From Scilla litardierei (lineage: Eukaryota; Streptophyta; Magnoliopsida; Asparagales; Asparagaceae): 64,000 nucleotides of DNA. The DNA lies in contig CM061142.1 in assembly GCA_030789695.1 (NCBI GenBank), forward strand, positions 42,455,375-42,519,374, given 5' to 3'. Each line of letters opens with the position of its first letter. Position 1 is the first letter of the stretch. Below are positions 33,610-45,042 of the stretch, piece by piece. A program made the translations under genes and the position numbers. The notes beneath the pieces are model-generated. The model saw nothing but the letters and a program-made list of their open reading frames with translations, was not told where the DNA came from and did not search any database.

Positions 33610-35003
33610 TACATATACATATAACCACTCATAAGACATACACCAATACACATTCAATAACACATATTCACATTCACACCACACTAGCTAAACCTACATA
33701 CATACATGTATCTCATATACCAATACAAAATCCCCCTCATTCCATTATAAACGGAGGGATACATGCACCATATATACATCCAAATGGTCCTAAAGGCACC
33801 ATTCTTCGGGTACGCATATACACACATATATACATATACCACAACTCCACTTAACCGTGCAAACCCATAGCCACCCCACTTATACATGCACTGTATAATC
33901 TTAAATCCTTACATTCATCATATTCTATATATGATACACGTCACACTTATATCCCTATTCCATAATAGGCACGATAAAGAGCCAAGGTCTCAACTTAGGT
34001 GGACGGGTCTAAAGCATCCCTACCCTCCTTAGGATACATCTGCTCCAAACACCCTGGAGCATTACTCATACTATCCATACGTCCCTTACTTATCTATATC
34101 GCTACATACACACCACATATGGCTATAGCACAACACCTATCTTCACGCAATAATACAACCCACGACCACATATCAAAGTAAAACAATATACCAATTCTTA
34201 TTGGCACATAAGCAGCACATATATATATTCTCAGTTATTTAAAAATTTTAACACACTAGGAATTCATACCCTAGTAATGCAACACTAGCGATATATATGC
34301 ACTAATTTCCCACATATATATCTACACCACCTACCCATACAAGCACACATATATTCACACAAATGCACTTTCCCCTATGTATCCACAAGACAATATGGAC
34401 GCTCCACCACACAAGGATAGATTTACACCTTGGTACTTCCCCACACGGGGATACAACCATAATGTAATAGATAGGAAGACGCTTACATGCACTCATACCA
34501 TATATGTACATATCCTCACTCACACCCCTACAGGGTATATGTCCCCATTAGCTTATATGTATCCACCAATATACATTCACGAATAACATGTCTATATCAC
34601 CTATGACTCAGAGTCACATAAGTATACCACACGCCTGCCTCACATATTTGTATCATGTACTTCTATAGAGACGTAATATACGTACACTCAAGTATTCGCC
34701 CACATAGCATATACTCCCACACCTATCCATATACCACTACAAGCATCCATGATACATGTAACGTTCATGTCATTCAAATATACAAGTATACCGCAACATA
34801 TATAATTCAATCTCTAAGCACAACAAATGCACTTATACACACGGGTTCACCCAGTAACATGTACATGTGTATACCAACAATATACATCTATAGTATACTA
34901 TACTGTTGAAAGTTCATCCCGGAACTCCCTAAAGCTAGAGGTTCAGGGGTGGATCACTCAAGGCTCTAAGGTCACTAAGGTCATAACCCACCTTAAGGTT
35001 AAT
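33610..35003 (-). mobile_element. Continuation of the A/C-rich Tekay-type untranslated region
   Basis: Resumes the 86-bp repeat cut at 5743, then continues as low-G, CACATA-rich DNA to about 34907. 34908-35003 differs in composition and I do not recognise it. No credible coding sequence. Confidence 0.5.
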
Positions 35004-35503
35004 NNNNNNNNNNNNNNNNNNNNNNNNNNNNNNNNNNNNNNNNNNNNNNNNNNNNNNNNNNNNNNNNNNNNNNNNNNNNNNNNNNNNNNNNNNNNNNNNN
35101 NNNNNNNNNNNNNNNNNNNNNNNNNNNNNNNNNNNNNNNNNNNNNNNNNNNNNNNNNNNNNNNNNNNNNNNNNNNNNNNNNNNNNNNNNNNNNNNNNNNN
35201 NNNNNNNNNNNNNNNNNNNNNNNNNNNNNNNNNNNNNNNNNNNNNNNNNNNNNNNNNNNNNNNNNNNNNNNNNNNNNNNNNNNNNNNNNNNNNNNNNNNN
35301 NNNNNNNNNNNNNNNNNNNNNNNNNNNNNNNNNNNNNNNNNNNNNNNNNNNNNNNNNNNNNNNNNNNNNNNNNNNNNNNNNNNNNNNNNNNNNNNNNNNN
35401 NNNNNNNNNNNNNNNNNNNNNNNNNNNNNNNNNNNNNNNNNNNNNNNNNNNNNNNNNNNNNNNNNNNNNNNNNNNNNNNNNNNNNNNNNNNNNNNNNNNN
35501 NNN
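35004..35503. other. Assembly gap, exactly 500 N
   Basis: A run of 500 N: a fixed-size scaffolding gap, not a measured distance. Open frames drawn through it are meaningless. Confidence 0.99.
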
Positions 35504-35677
35504 TCTGATAGATATTAGCCTAGCCATGCGTGCCGCTAATTCCTCCGGTGTCTCCCGTCGGCTCATACAATCGTCCTCTATAGCAAGTCTTCTCTCGGCT
35601 CTAAGCCTCCTTGTCGTACGTTCGATCGCCGGATCAAGTAATATTTCTTCTTGATGCTCCTTTCATCTCGTGTACAT
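35504..35677 (-). pseudogene. Athila gag, first 58 codons, cut by the gap
   Basis: Starts Met-Tyr-Thr-Arg as in the gag at 19348. A TGA at codon 5 is followed in frame by EEILLDPAIERTTRRLRAER and RETPEELAARMARLISIR, colinear with the other gag. The rest is lost in the gap. Confidence 0.8.
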
Positions 35678-35812
35678 GCACAGAAAAATAGAGCTTTGAT
35701 GGAATTGTTAGCACGATAGAGGAATAAAAAGATAAAAATAATAAATAAAAAAGAAATATCTAAGTAAAGAAAATAAAATATTGTCGCCTCCTCGGCAACG
35801 GTGCCAAAAACT

Positions 35813-37566
35813 TGATCGTGCCCGGATATACACCCGAAAAACGACTTGTAGTCTTACCGCAAGCGCACGGTGTAGTGGCGAGCGGGTATCGAACACAGGG
35901 AGGACAAATGACAGTATCTTACTTTGATTACCTAGCTATCAAGAGAATAAGAATAGTTTTGATGTAATAGTCACAATCGTTCAAATAGCAAGAAATATTA
36001 ATATAATAAAGGCGTCTAGGGATAGGAAAGCCCCACTACGGACCGTTTCTTATCCTTGTGAATCATAATTTTCATTGTTTCTAAGCTTGAATATAGGTGA
36101 ACTAGTCGCAACTTAATGTAGAACCAAGCTCACGCTCTCGCGCTATTGCCGGTCTATAGCAAACCTAGGTTAGGGCCCACTCTCGTGCAAACCCTACCCT
36201 AAGCCACTAGCGTGAAGATCGACATCATCGTCCAATCATAACTCGAGCCCACTCTCATACAAACTCGAGCTATGATCTAGGTTATGATAGTTCGTATTCG
36301 TCTAATCTCTTGCAAACGAATATTAGTATAGATTTATAATTAAAAATCCTAACTTTGGTCCAATCTCTTGCAAACCAAATCTAGAGAAGTTCGATTATTA
36401 ATCTAAATCGAATATCTAGGCCGTCCTATCAATTGGGATCCAATCTCTTGCAAATCCCAATCGATATGAATTCCTAACTACTCGTAATAAATCAATCACA
36501 ACCTAACCTTTTATCAATCCTAGCAATAATTCAATTCATTCATCATAATTCGAAGATCGGGTCCATAGGGTTCATCCCCATGCCCTAGAAGGACGGAACT
36601 ACTCACTAATCATCATGAAAATCTCAGAAATAATAGATGGAATCATAGCACAATTTATTGCAAAGAAGAAACAATTCATAAAAATGAGTTTTTTAACAAG
36701 AAAGAACAAACCAACGTTGTCGCCAATGATCTCCAGCTGAGATTTCACAAAGGAATAGCCGTCAAAAACCTAATTGAAGTCTCTAAAAATAATTCAAATA
36801 TCTCCTAAAACTAGGGTAAAAACTAGGTTTAAATACAAGCCAAAATCGTCCAAAAAATCGTGACAAAACTGCCCCTGCGTAGCCCAGAATCCGCAGTCCT
36901 GGCAGCAGTCGGAGAGGGTCACTCGGTCGAGTGACCCTTGTCACTCGGCCGAGTGACAAACCCTGTAAAATAACAGTAACTTTGGGGTTCTCAGGGGTCT
37001 GTCTCTCTGGGTGACTCGGCTGAGTAGTCTTCTTCATTCGGCCGAGTGAGCAATCATGCTCGGCCGAGTGGGCTTCCTCGTAAGTTGGCAGCTTCTCTAG
37101 ACGAATTCTCTGTACCACTTGGGCGAGTGAGCTTTGTCACTCGGCCGAGTGAACTTCCTTACTCGGCCGAGGAAACATGGAAAATCTTCAGTGCGTATCC
37201 GTTTCACTCAAGCGAGTGTGATCCTTCACTCGACCGAATGAGCAGTCTTGCTCGACCGAGTGAGGTGCTCCTGAGCTCCTTTCTCCTCCTTTTCACCTCC
37301 TCGTCGATCCTATCGATTTTCTTCTTCTTCCGCTCATCCTCTATCACTAATAAGTCCTCAAATAAGCCGTGGGTGACACTCTGAAGTGTGTGAAACTCCT
37401 TTGATCTCATTTTCGCTCCAAATCGATCCTTATCTCCTGAAATACGACAAAAATAAGCAATAGTGAAAAAGCATCGCGATATCGTCGAATAATCGTGAAA
37501 AACGCAATATGGGCGATCAAAACGTAATGAAAACATGCAGAAAAGGTGTAAAATATGGAGTGATCA
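35813..37566 (-). repeat. Athila-like 5' LTR
   Basis: 1,754 bp, TGATCACTCC...CACGATCA on the minus strand. Palindrome array at 36920-37263; TATA-like box on the minus strand at 36827-36836. Its nearest relative in the window is 2590-4373. Confidence 0.9.
36920..37263. repeat. Palindrome array, minus-strand Athila LTR
   Basis: About ten copies of CACTCGGCCGAGTG-type palindromes, in the same order as in 2893-3266 when reverse-complemented. Confidence 0.9.
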
Positions 37567-37692
37567 CTAAGTATTGGGTGTATAAGGATCCGGTGTACAT
37601 ACGGTGTGACACCGTGATAGTGACCCTGTTTATCAAGTAATGATGTGTAGATTAATATGTATTATTGTGTGTTTGTGCATGGATATTGATGT
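37567..37692 (+). mobile_element. Tekay-type host untranslated region between two insertions
   Basis: 126 bp of G/T-rich sequence between the Athila-like LTR and the Tekay element. It resumes after the Tekay TSD at 47577. Confidence 0.55.
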
Positions 37693-37983
37693 TGTAACGA
37701 CTGGTTTTCATGTATCTGGATTTATTATATTATAATAAATGTTTTGGTGGATTTTCTCCTCATGCGTGGTTTTCGTCTCCGTGACTTTCATTTTCGATCA
37801 TTTCGTCGTGTTGTCTCGTTTCTTCCTTAGGATCGTCAATTTCGAAGTATGTCATTCGTGACAGGCTTCATAACGGTCGTATCTTACTATTAGATCAAGC
37901 CTAGGAGTCTTAGGAATCGATCCCGGGGCTCCGCGCTCCGTATCGGAACTTTTGGTGCTTATTAGCCGGTGTAAGAAGGGGCA

Positions 37984-38492
37984 CCGACCGACTAGATGAC
38001 GATCCAGTCGGTCGGCAATCCTTCTTGGACCGACTAGTTGGCTTTCTAAATTTCTCAGGAGTTACTGTTTATCGTTAGTCGGTCTAAGAACGTTGGTTGA
38101 CCGACTAGGTTGCAAACTAGTCGGTCAGCAATGCTTCTTTAACCGACTAACACATCATCTAAATTTTAGTATCAGTACTGTTCATTCTTAGTCGGTCTAA
38201 GTTCATCTTTCGACCGACTAGTTTTTAAACTAGTCGGTTAAGTTTTGTACTCAGACTGACAAATTCTTGGTTCTTCTGTACAGTCGAGTTACTGTTTACT
38301 CTTAGTCGGTTTAAGAACGTTCACCGACCGACTAGATGTCAAACTAGTCGGTTAGTAGTTGTTCATCGACCGACTAAATCCAAATCCTATTTTCGTTCAG
38401 AAGTTACTGTTTACACTTAGTCGGTCTGCGTTGGTCGACCGACCGACTAGTTGCCAAACTAGTCGGTCAGTGGTTGCTCTTTGACCGACTAA
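37984..38492. repeat. AGTCGGT/ACCGACT half-site array in Tekay LTR
   Basis: About fifteen half-sites in alternating orientation (ACCGACTAG, CTAGTCGGT), many paired as inverted repeats 15-30 bp apart. It ends 44 bp before the TATA-like box. The same array is in the 3' LTR at 45334-45842. Confidence 0.9.
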
Positions 38493-38803
38493 TCTGTGTT
38501 AAAACCCTAATTTCTGGGCAGCCGCCAGCCCATCCTATTTAAACCCCTCCCAAACGTTTTCTTCTTCCTCCACTCGACCCAATACCCTAGTTTCTCCCCC
38601 ATTGAGCCCCCATCTTCCTCCCACCCTTATTCCTTCATTCCTTGCCCAAGATCCATCATCCAAACCATCCCTCAACACTTTCTACCTCTCATCTTCCCCA
38701 AAATCTCATCAAATCCCCCAAAAACCCTAGTTCTCCAAACTTCTCCATTCGTTTCCAGATCTGGTCCTTAGGTTCTCCGGAGTGTTTCTTCCGCTTCCTC
38801 ACG

Positions 38804-38899
38804 GTAAGAAATCGATCTCTTGATGTTTTCATAACCTATTTGTATTTTTATGAAACCCTAATGAATGAATGTTGTTTTGATGATTGTCTCCCCATAACA
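38804..38899 (+). other. Candidate leader intron in Tekay LTR U5
   Basis: 96 bp from GTAAGAAATCG to CATAACAG, T-rich, conserved in both LTRs. Boundaries fit plant introns; splicing is not proven. Confidence 0.4.
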
Positions 38900-40359
38900 G
38901 CGATTTCCCCGTAGAATAGCATCCGCGAGACGAACCTTCGTGATCGTCATCCCCGGTGCTAGGCAAGTGAAACTTGCCACTTAGGGTTTAGGCCATGTTT
39001 TAGGCCATTTTGCTTGTTGTAGGCATAAAAGAGGCTAGGCGACGAAATGATACTCGCCTAGGCGCAAATTTAGGGACTAGCTTGACAACGAAGCTAGAAT
39101 CGACAATTATCATGTTGCACAATTACCATGTCATGTTTAAATTCCATTAACGGTACGCAAATTAACTGTCATGTCATTGCATTCTTTAAGTGATCCCGTG
39201 ATTGCGTAGCATCGCTACAATACTTGTGTTTCCTGGCTCGTGACCAGAAGCGAGCATAATGAGTTGCTAACCCCAACGCTCGATATTGAATTGTGAACTT
39301 GGAAAACAAGCTCCCGTGCGGGGCAACCCTGGCTCACTTGCTGGGCTCATGTGCAGGGACCCTGGCTTGTTTACGTGTGGGATGGGGTAAGAGTTAAGCG
39401 GTCATTCAACTGGGGGTCTGCCTGATCAGCAACTGCAGTTGTAAGGCGTAAACTCTGGGTTGGGGTAGTGTTTAGTGCCGATCAGTGTGAATGTTGTACC
39501 ATTCAGCTGAAGGGCGTAAACATCTACAAACAACAGTGAAACATGAATAGTGAATTGATTGAGATTGTTAGTAGCTTGGCTACTCTTGTCTTGTCCCGAT
39601 AATTGTTACTTAATGTTCACCATGTCTTGTTTGTGCACTCATGTTACAATTGCCATGTCATGCATACTATAACTGCTAGGTTGCTAGTTGCCTTACTTTC
39701 AGTTTCCTTGCCCAAGTCTTTTAGACTTGCTGACATGTGCCCCTTTACTCTTTTGGGTGACACATGTTAGATCCTGAGCCTGAGTACCTTATTGAGGACG
39801 AGGTGTTTGCTGACGCCGAGCCCGAGCTTGTGTTTGACGGGGAGTACGTGGACACTGGGGACCAGTCCTAGTGTCTTCGTTGTGTTTTCCTTTTGTTTAG
39901 ACTGCTGCTTGTTGTCGGTGCGTGGCACTTATACTTTATTATGTTGTTACTTTTGTTGGCCTTGTTCTGGGCCTTTAGACTCTTTCTTTTAGCCTGGTGG
40001 CTTTTCTGGATGTTGAACTTATTTTCATGTTGGACAATTTATGAGATGTGAGAATTCTATCTCTGTCTCTCCTTTTATTATTATTGTTGCTCCGTTTGTG
40101 GTTACAGGGACCTGCTTATGTTTTATTGACGCTTATCGGGTCTGGGGCTTCACAGCTCCACTCTCGTGCGGACCTTTTCACGTCTCGCCTCCATTTTAGG
40201 GAAGCGGGTCGTGACAGGTTTTGTTGGTGGCCCATGCAGGTCCTTCTGTAACTACGATTATCGAAGAAGCGATAATAATATTAGAATGTCCAATAAACTA
40301 AGTTCGACGTCCGAGTCATAAGATATGAGTCTAATCTGCTTCGTTTTCTGTGTCGCTAG

Positions 40360-41491
40360 ATGGCAGGAAGACGATTCACCCGTGGTGGGGGTAGTGGTGC
40401 GCTCCCTCATGATGAGGAGCCTGAGCGGGAACCCACCAACGGTGAGATGATGCGGATGATGCTCCAGATGATGCAAGTGCAGCAGGGCGTGCTCCTGCAA
40501 GTCCAGAATACTCCACTTGCTCAAGCTGCCCGGGCTCTTCCGGATGCCCCTCGCTATGAGCCGGGAGCGAAGCAATTTCGGGAGCTGGGTCCCGCATATT
40601 TTGATGGTTCTGAGGGTCCTCTGGCTGCCGATGAGTGGATTCGGAACATTGAGGATAACTTGAAGATGGCCAAGATCACCCCGGCTAGATGGGTTGATTT
40701 GGCGAAGAGGCAACTCAAGGATAATGCTCGGAATTGGTGGGATGCGGAAGAGAAGATGTTGGTGGAGCTGATAGCTTGGGCTACCTTTAAGTCCAGGTTT
40801 GATGAGGAATTCTTTCCGAAGGCTGCGAAGAAGGAGATACTGCAGCGCTTCATTGATCTGAAGCAAGGGAGCTTGACGGTGGACCAGTACCACCAAGAGT
40901 TTACTAGGCTGAGTCGGTTCGCACCAAAGATGGTGCAGGATGCTGATGAGAGGGCTCAGAGGTTCCTGCAGGGACTTTCTTTGGAGCTCCAGAGTTTTGT
41001 GTCTTCCTCCGATCTGGACTCTTATCAGAAGTTTTTGGTCGCTGCCAGGAGGCAGGAGCTGAACCTGAGTCAGAGGAGGGGGTCTATTGTTGGTGCTGGG
41101 AAGAGGCCTATGGAGCAGGCCAGGGCGATGGTTAGGCCTGGTTTCAAGCCTAATCAGCCAGCTCAGTTTAAGAGGCCAGGAGGGCCTATTCTGAAGACTT
41201 GCCATTTCTGCGGCAAGCCTGGCCACGTCAAGGATCAGTGTCGGAAGTTTTTGGGCCAGTGTCTGGTTTGTGGTGATGCTTCCCATGTCGCGAAGGATTG
41301 TCGGCATGCGGGTCCGCTGCGGAGGGCACATGTTGCAGCACAGCCGTTGTAGCAGCGAGCGTCTGTTCCTACTGGTCGTGGAGCAGCTCTTGTTCCACAG
41401 AGGCAGGCTTTTCAGCAGGCTGTTCTGCCAAGGAGGCAGGCTTTTCTGATGACCGCTGTGGAGAGCGAGGCTGTGGATGAGGTTATCGCAG
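40360..41491 (+). pseudogene. Tekay Gag (first exon of gag-pol), one in-frame stop
   Basis: Starts MAGRRFTRGGG. The retrotransposon Gag region holds YFDGSEGPLAADEWIRNIED, LKDNARNWWDAEE, FKSRFDEEFFP, EILQRFIDLKQGSLTVDQY and RFLQGLSLELQ. Two zinc knuckles follow: CHFCGKPGHVKDQC (about residues 286-299) and CLVCGDASHVAKDC. A TAG at 41350-41352, probably a former CAG, stops translation after 330 residues; the frame stays open beyond it to a GT donor at 41492. If that stop is read or absent in other copies, Gag is fused to pol through intron 1. Gag builds the RNA-containing particle. Confidence 0.9.
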
Positions 41492-41603
41492 GTAATCCTC
41501 AATCTAGCTATTACTTTCCTAGCTGGTTTGAATGTTAGATTGTGTTGTTTGCTTGAACATGGTTGTTTACTAGACTAGGGTTTGATTGTTAATTGCTTGT
41601 TAG
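41492..41603 (+). other. Candidate intron 1 between gag and protease
   Basis: 112 bp, GTAATC...TTGTTAG, rich in T and stops. Removal joins GCA-G to GT-GTG in phase 1 and gives Val-Ile-Ala-Gly-Val-Val-Leu, a seamless entry into the protease frame. The element's gag and pol frames differ without it. Confidence 0.65.
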
Positions 41604-44023
41604 GTGTGGTTTTGGTTTGCACATTTCCTGCACGAGTCCTCTTTGACTCTGGTGCATCGATGTGCATTATTTCTCGGAGCTTCGTGGAGAGGCATTCCTT
41701 GTCGATGTCCCCTCTTCCCAAGAGTTGGAATATCGTTACAGGGAATGGCGTGGTCTCGGTGCATCGTGGTTGCAATTCTTGCTCGTTGGTGGTCTGTGGA
41801 CATGAGCTTTTCGCTGATTTCATTGTCCACGACATCATCAACTATGATGCAGTTCTTGGGATGGACTAGCTTGCGAGCTTCTATGCTACGATCGACTGCA
41901 GGAGGAAGAAGGTGGTGTTCGAGATTCCCGGACATCCAGTATTTGAGTTCAGTCGTGGTAGCAGTTCGCTTGGTCCTGTCAGATTTTGGGCCAGGCCGGT
42001 GGAGGTTGTGGCTTTGCAGATGGAGCTGGAGTGGCCAGCTGTGGTGCGTGATTTTGGCGACGTCTTCCCCGAGGAGATGTCTGGTTTGCCACCTGATCGA
42101 GCGTTAGAATTTTCTATCGATCTTGTTCCAGGTGCGCAGCCGATTTCGAAGGCGCTGTATCGTATGGCACCTGCAGAGTTGGAGGAGTTGCGGAAGCAGT
42201 TGGATGAGCTTTTGCAGAAGGGTTATATCAATCCTAGTGTGTTGCCGTGGGGAGCACTGGTGCTGCTGGTGAAGAAGAAGGATGGTTCACGTCGCATGTG
42301 CGTGGACTATCAGGAGTTGAATGCGGTGACCATTAAGAATAAATACACGTTGCCTCGCATCGATGATATCTTTGATCAGCTTGGAGGTTCGAGGGTGTTT
42401 TCTAAATTGGATTTGAGGAGTGGTTACCATCAGTTGAAGGTGAAGAAGGGAGATGTTCCGAAGACAGCGTTCAGGACGAAGTATGGACACTACGAGTTTG
42501 TGGTTATGCCTTTCGGTGTAACCAATGCACCCGCAGTTTTCATGAATCTGATGAACCTAATTTTCTACGACTTTTTGGATAAGTTTGTCGTTATCTTTAT
42601 TGACGACATTCTGATCTATTCGAAGTCGGAGGAAGAGCATGCCTCGCACTTGAGGACGGTATTGGAGATCTTGAGAAAGCATCGTTTGTATGCTAAGTTT
42701 TCGAAGTGCGAGTTTTGGCTGGATAGAGTTGCTTTTCTCGGGCATGTGGTGACTGGAGATGGTATTTCAGTGGATCCCGAGAAGATTAGGGCCATCAGAG
42801 AGTGGCCTGTTCCGTCGTCTGCATCTGAGATTCGGAGTTTCCTTGGACTTGATGGTTACTATCGGCGATTCATTAAGGACTTTTCCCGTATTGCTGAGCC
42901 GATGACCAGGTTGACGCGGAAGGATGTTGCTTTTGTTTGGTCGGGTGATTGTGAGAGTGCTTTTGGTATTCTGAAGGAGAGGTTGATGACTGCCCCTATT
43001 CTTGTTGTGCCTGATCGCAGCGGTGGATTTGAGATCTTTTGTGATGCTTCTAGCAAGGGTCTCGGTTGTGTGTTGCATCAGCACGGGCACGTTGTGGCTT
43101 ATGCGTCTCGTCAGCTTAAGGTTCATGAGAAGAATTACCCGACGCATGATTTGGAGTTGGCTGCCGTTGTGTTTGCTCTTAAGATTTGGAGGCACTTCCT
43201 GCTGAGTGAGAAAGTGAAGATTTTCACCGATCACAAAAGCTTGAAGTATATTTTTACTCAGAAGGAGCTCAACATGCGACAGCGTCGATGGTTGGAGCTT
43301 ATGGCGGATTATGAGATTGAGTTGCAATTTCACCCTGGCAAGGTGAATGTGGTTCCAGATGCACTGAGTAGGCTTCCAACGGTGATGATTTTGACCTCGC
43401 AGTGGAGATTGCAGCAGGATTTTTGCGAGTCTGGCGTGGAGATTGTCCTTCCTGGGGAGGCTTCGTCATTGATGTACATGCAGGTACAGTCGACGATCGT
43501 GGATCGGATTAAGGCTGGCCAGGCTGAGGATCCGAAGCTGGTGAAGATTCGGGAGCAGGTGGAAGCTGGTCTGCGGACTGACTTTTTGATTCATGAGGAT
43601 GGCTCGCTGAGGTTTGGAGCCAGGTTGTGTGTGCCAGCTGGGGATATTAGAGAGGAGTTGATGGTGGAGGCACACAGTTCGCCGTATTCTGTGCATCCTG
43701 GTGGCACCAAGATGTACCAGTATCTTCGTCTGAATTATTGGTGGCATGGTATGAAAAGGAGTGTGGCTCGGAGTGTAGCCAAGTGCTTGGTTTGCCAGCA
43801 AGTGAAGGCGGAGCATCAGCGTACGGCCGGGTTGCTACAACCGCTTCCGATTCTGGAGTGGAAATGGCAACACATCACTATGGATTTCGTGACTGGACTA
43901 CCTCGGAGTCCGAAGCAGAATGACGCGATTTGGGTGATCGTAGATCGATTGACCAAATCTGCGCACTTTATTCCATTCCGAGTGGGACAGTCCACTGAGG
44001 CGCTAGCGAGGAGATATATGGAG
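41604..44023 (+). pseudogene. Tekay Pol: protease, RT, RNase H and first part of integrase
   Basis: Protease: VLFDSGASMCIIS, ending in YDAVLGMD before a TAG (41867-41869) where relatives have Trp. [62 protein letters not shown], and the catalytic FIDDILIYS near 42600. RNase [38 protein letters not shown]. Integrase: a His-His-Cys-Cys module (about 43670-43810, ending CLVCQQVK) and the first catalytic Asp in [10 protein letters not shown]; the frame stops being integrase after RRYME at 44023. All catalytic residues are present, so the single TAG is the main lesion, and it may be specific to this copy. Confidence 0.92.
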
Positions 44024-44094
44024 GTAAAATTCTTTTACTCTCCGTTTTATTTCCTTTTCCTAGTTTGGATAGTAATGTAACGTGAATCGTGCAG
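44024..44094 (+). other. Candidate intron 2 inside the integrase core
   Basis: 71 bp, GTAAAATTC...CGTGCAG, with a T-rich stretch TTTTATTTCCTTTTCC. Removal in phase 0 joins RRYME to EVVRLHGVP, the expected uninterrupted core between the first and second catalytic Asp. Unspliced, the frame ends at a stop at 44078-44080. Confidence 0.7.
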
Positions 44095-44997
44095 GAGGTC
44101 GTGCGACTTCACGGAGTCCCCGTGAGTATCGTGTTAGACAGGGACACGAGGTTCACGTCTCAGTTCTGGCAGAGTTTGCAAAAGAGTTTGGGTACGCGTC
44201 TGAGTTTCAGCACGGCGTACCATCCGCAGACGGATGGCCAGTCCGAGAGGACGAATCAGATTTTGGAAGACATGCTGAGGGCGTGCATGTTGGATTTCAA
44301 GGGTTTGTGGGAAGAACATCTACATTTGGTGGAGTTTTCTTACAACAACAGCTTCCAGGCGAGTATTGGCATGGCGCCTTTCGCCGCTCTTTATGTGAGA
44401 AAATGTCGATCGCCATTGAGTTGGGATGACGTTGGTGATCGGGAGCTGTTGGGACCTGAGATGATCGTGGAGGCCGTGGATATCGTCAGGAATATTCGGG
44501 AAAGGTTGAGGATTGCTCAGGACCGTTTTAAGCATTGGGCGGATGCTAAACGTCGTCCTTTGGAGTTTCAACCTGGAGATCATGTGTTTTTGAGGATTTC
44601 CCCGAATCGCGGTGTGATTCGTTTTGGGAAGCGAGGGAAGTTGAGCCCGCGATACATTGGACCGTTTGACATTTTGGAGAGGGTTGGCAAGGTAGCTTAT
44701 CGCTTAGCCTTGCCTCCATCTTTGGAAGGAGTTCACGATGTTTTCCATGTGTCGCAGCTTCGTCGATACATTAGCGATCCATCTCATGCTGTGGATTTTT
44801 CGGAGATTACTGTTCGCCCCGATATGACGTTTGACCATCATCCAGTGCAGATTCTGGACAAGCGTCAGAAATCGCTTCGGAACAAGATTTTCAATCTTGT
44901 GAGTGTGATGTGGCGACACGGCTCACCTGGAGAGTCTACTTGGGAGAATGAGGATGAGATGCGAGAGCGTTTCCCACTTTTGTTTCCGGACACGTGA
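44095..44997 (+). CDS. Tekay integrase C-terminal half with chromodomain (third exon)
   Basis: After the candidate intron: EVVRLHGVP, second Asp in LDRDTRFTSQFW, catalytic Glu in HPQTDGQSERTNQILED, SYNNSFQASIGMAPF, then the GPY/F-type module RYIGPFDILERVGKVAYRLALP and FHVSQLRRYI. The tail VQILDKRQKSLRN and STWENEDEMRERFP is a plant chromovirus chromodomain of the reduced type, thought to direct integration to heterochromatin. Free of stops to its end at 44997. The first in-frame Met lies inside the intron, so this half only makes sense if spliced or fused to the upstream exon. Confidence 0.92.
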   Translation, partial: EVVRLHGVPVSIVLDRDTRFTSQFWQSLQKSLGTRLSFSTAYHPQTDGQSERTNQILEDMLRACMLDFKGLWEEHLHLVEFSYNNSFQASIGMAPFAALYVRKCRSPLSWDDVGDRELLGPEMIVEAVDIVRNIRERLRIAQDRFKHWADAKRRPLEFQPGDHVFLRISPNRGVIRFGKRGKLSPRYIGPFDILERVGKVAYRLALPPSLEGVHDVFHVSQLRRYISDPSHAVDFSEITVRPDMTFDHHPVQILDKRQKSLRNKIFNLVSVMWRHGSPGESTWENEDEMRERFPLLFPDT

Positions 44998-45042
44998 GTG
45001 TTTGAAATTCCGAGGACGGAATTTTTCTTAAGTTGGGGAGGA

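Larger units (their letters stand above)
35504..37566 (-). mobile_element. Athila-like element, 5' end (LTR, PBS, start of gag)
   Basis: On the minus strand: LTR 37566-35813 preceded by CTTAG, PBS TGGCACCGTTGCCGAGG at about 35807-35791 (tRNA-Asp type), a short leader, then the start of gag up to the gap. The flanking CTTAG equals the 5 bases following the plus-strand LTR at 4373, so this is most simply the 5' part of the element whose 3' part is 774-4373. Confidence 0.88.
37693..40216 (+). repeat. Tekay 5' LTR
   Basis: 2,524 bp. Half-site array 37984-38492, TATA-like TATTTAAACC at 38536, pyrimidine-rich start of the leader, and a candidate leader intron 38804-38899 (GTAAGA...ACAG). Confidence 0.93.

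Noticed and set aside
34827..35654. Long open frames across the N run on both strands
   Set aside because: They consist of unknown bases with a few real codons at each end; only the minus-strand gag start (35504-35677) is supported.
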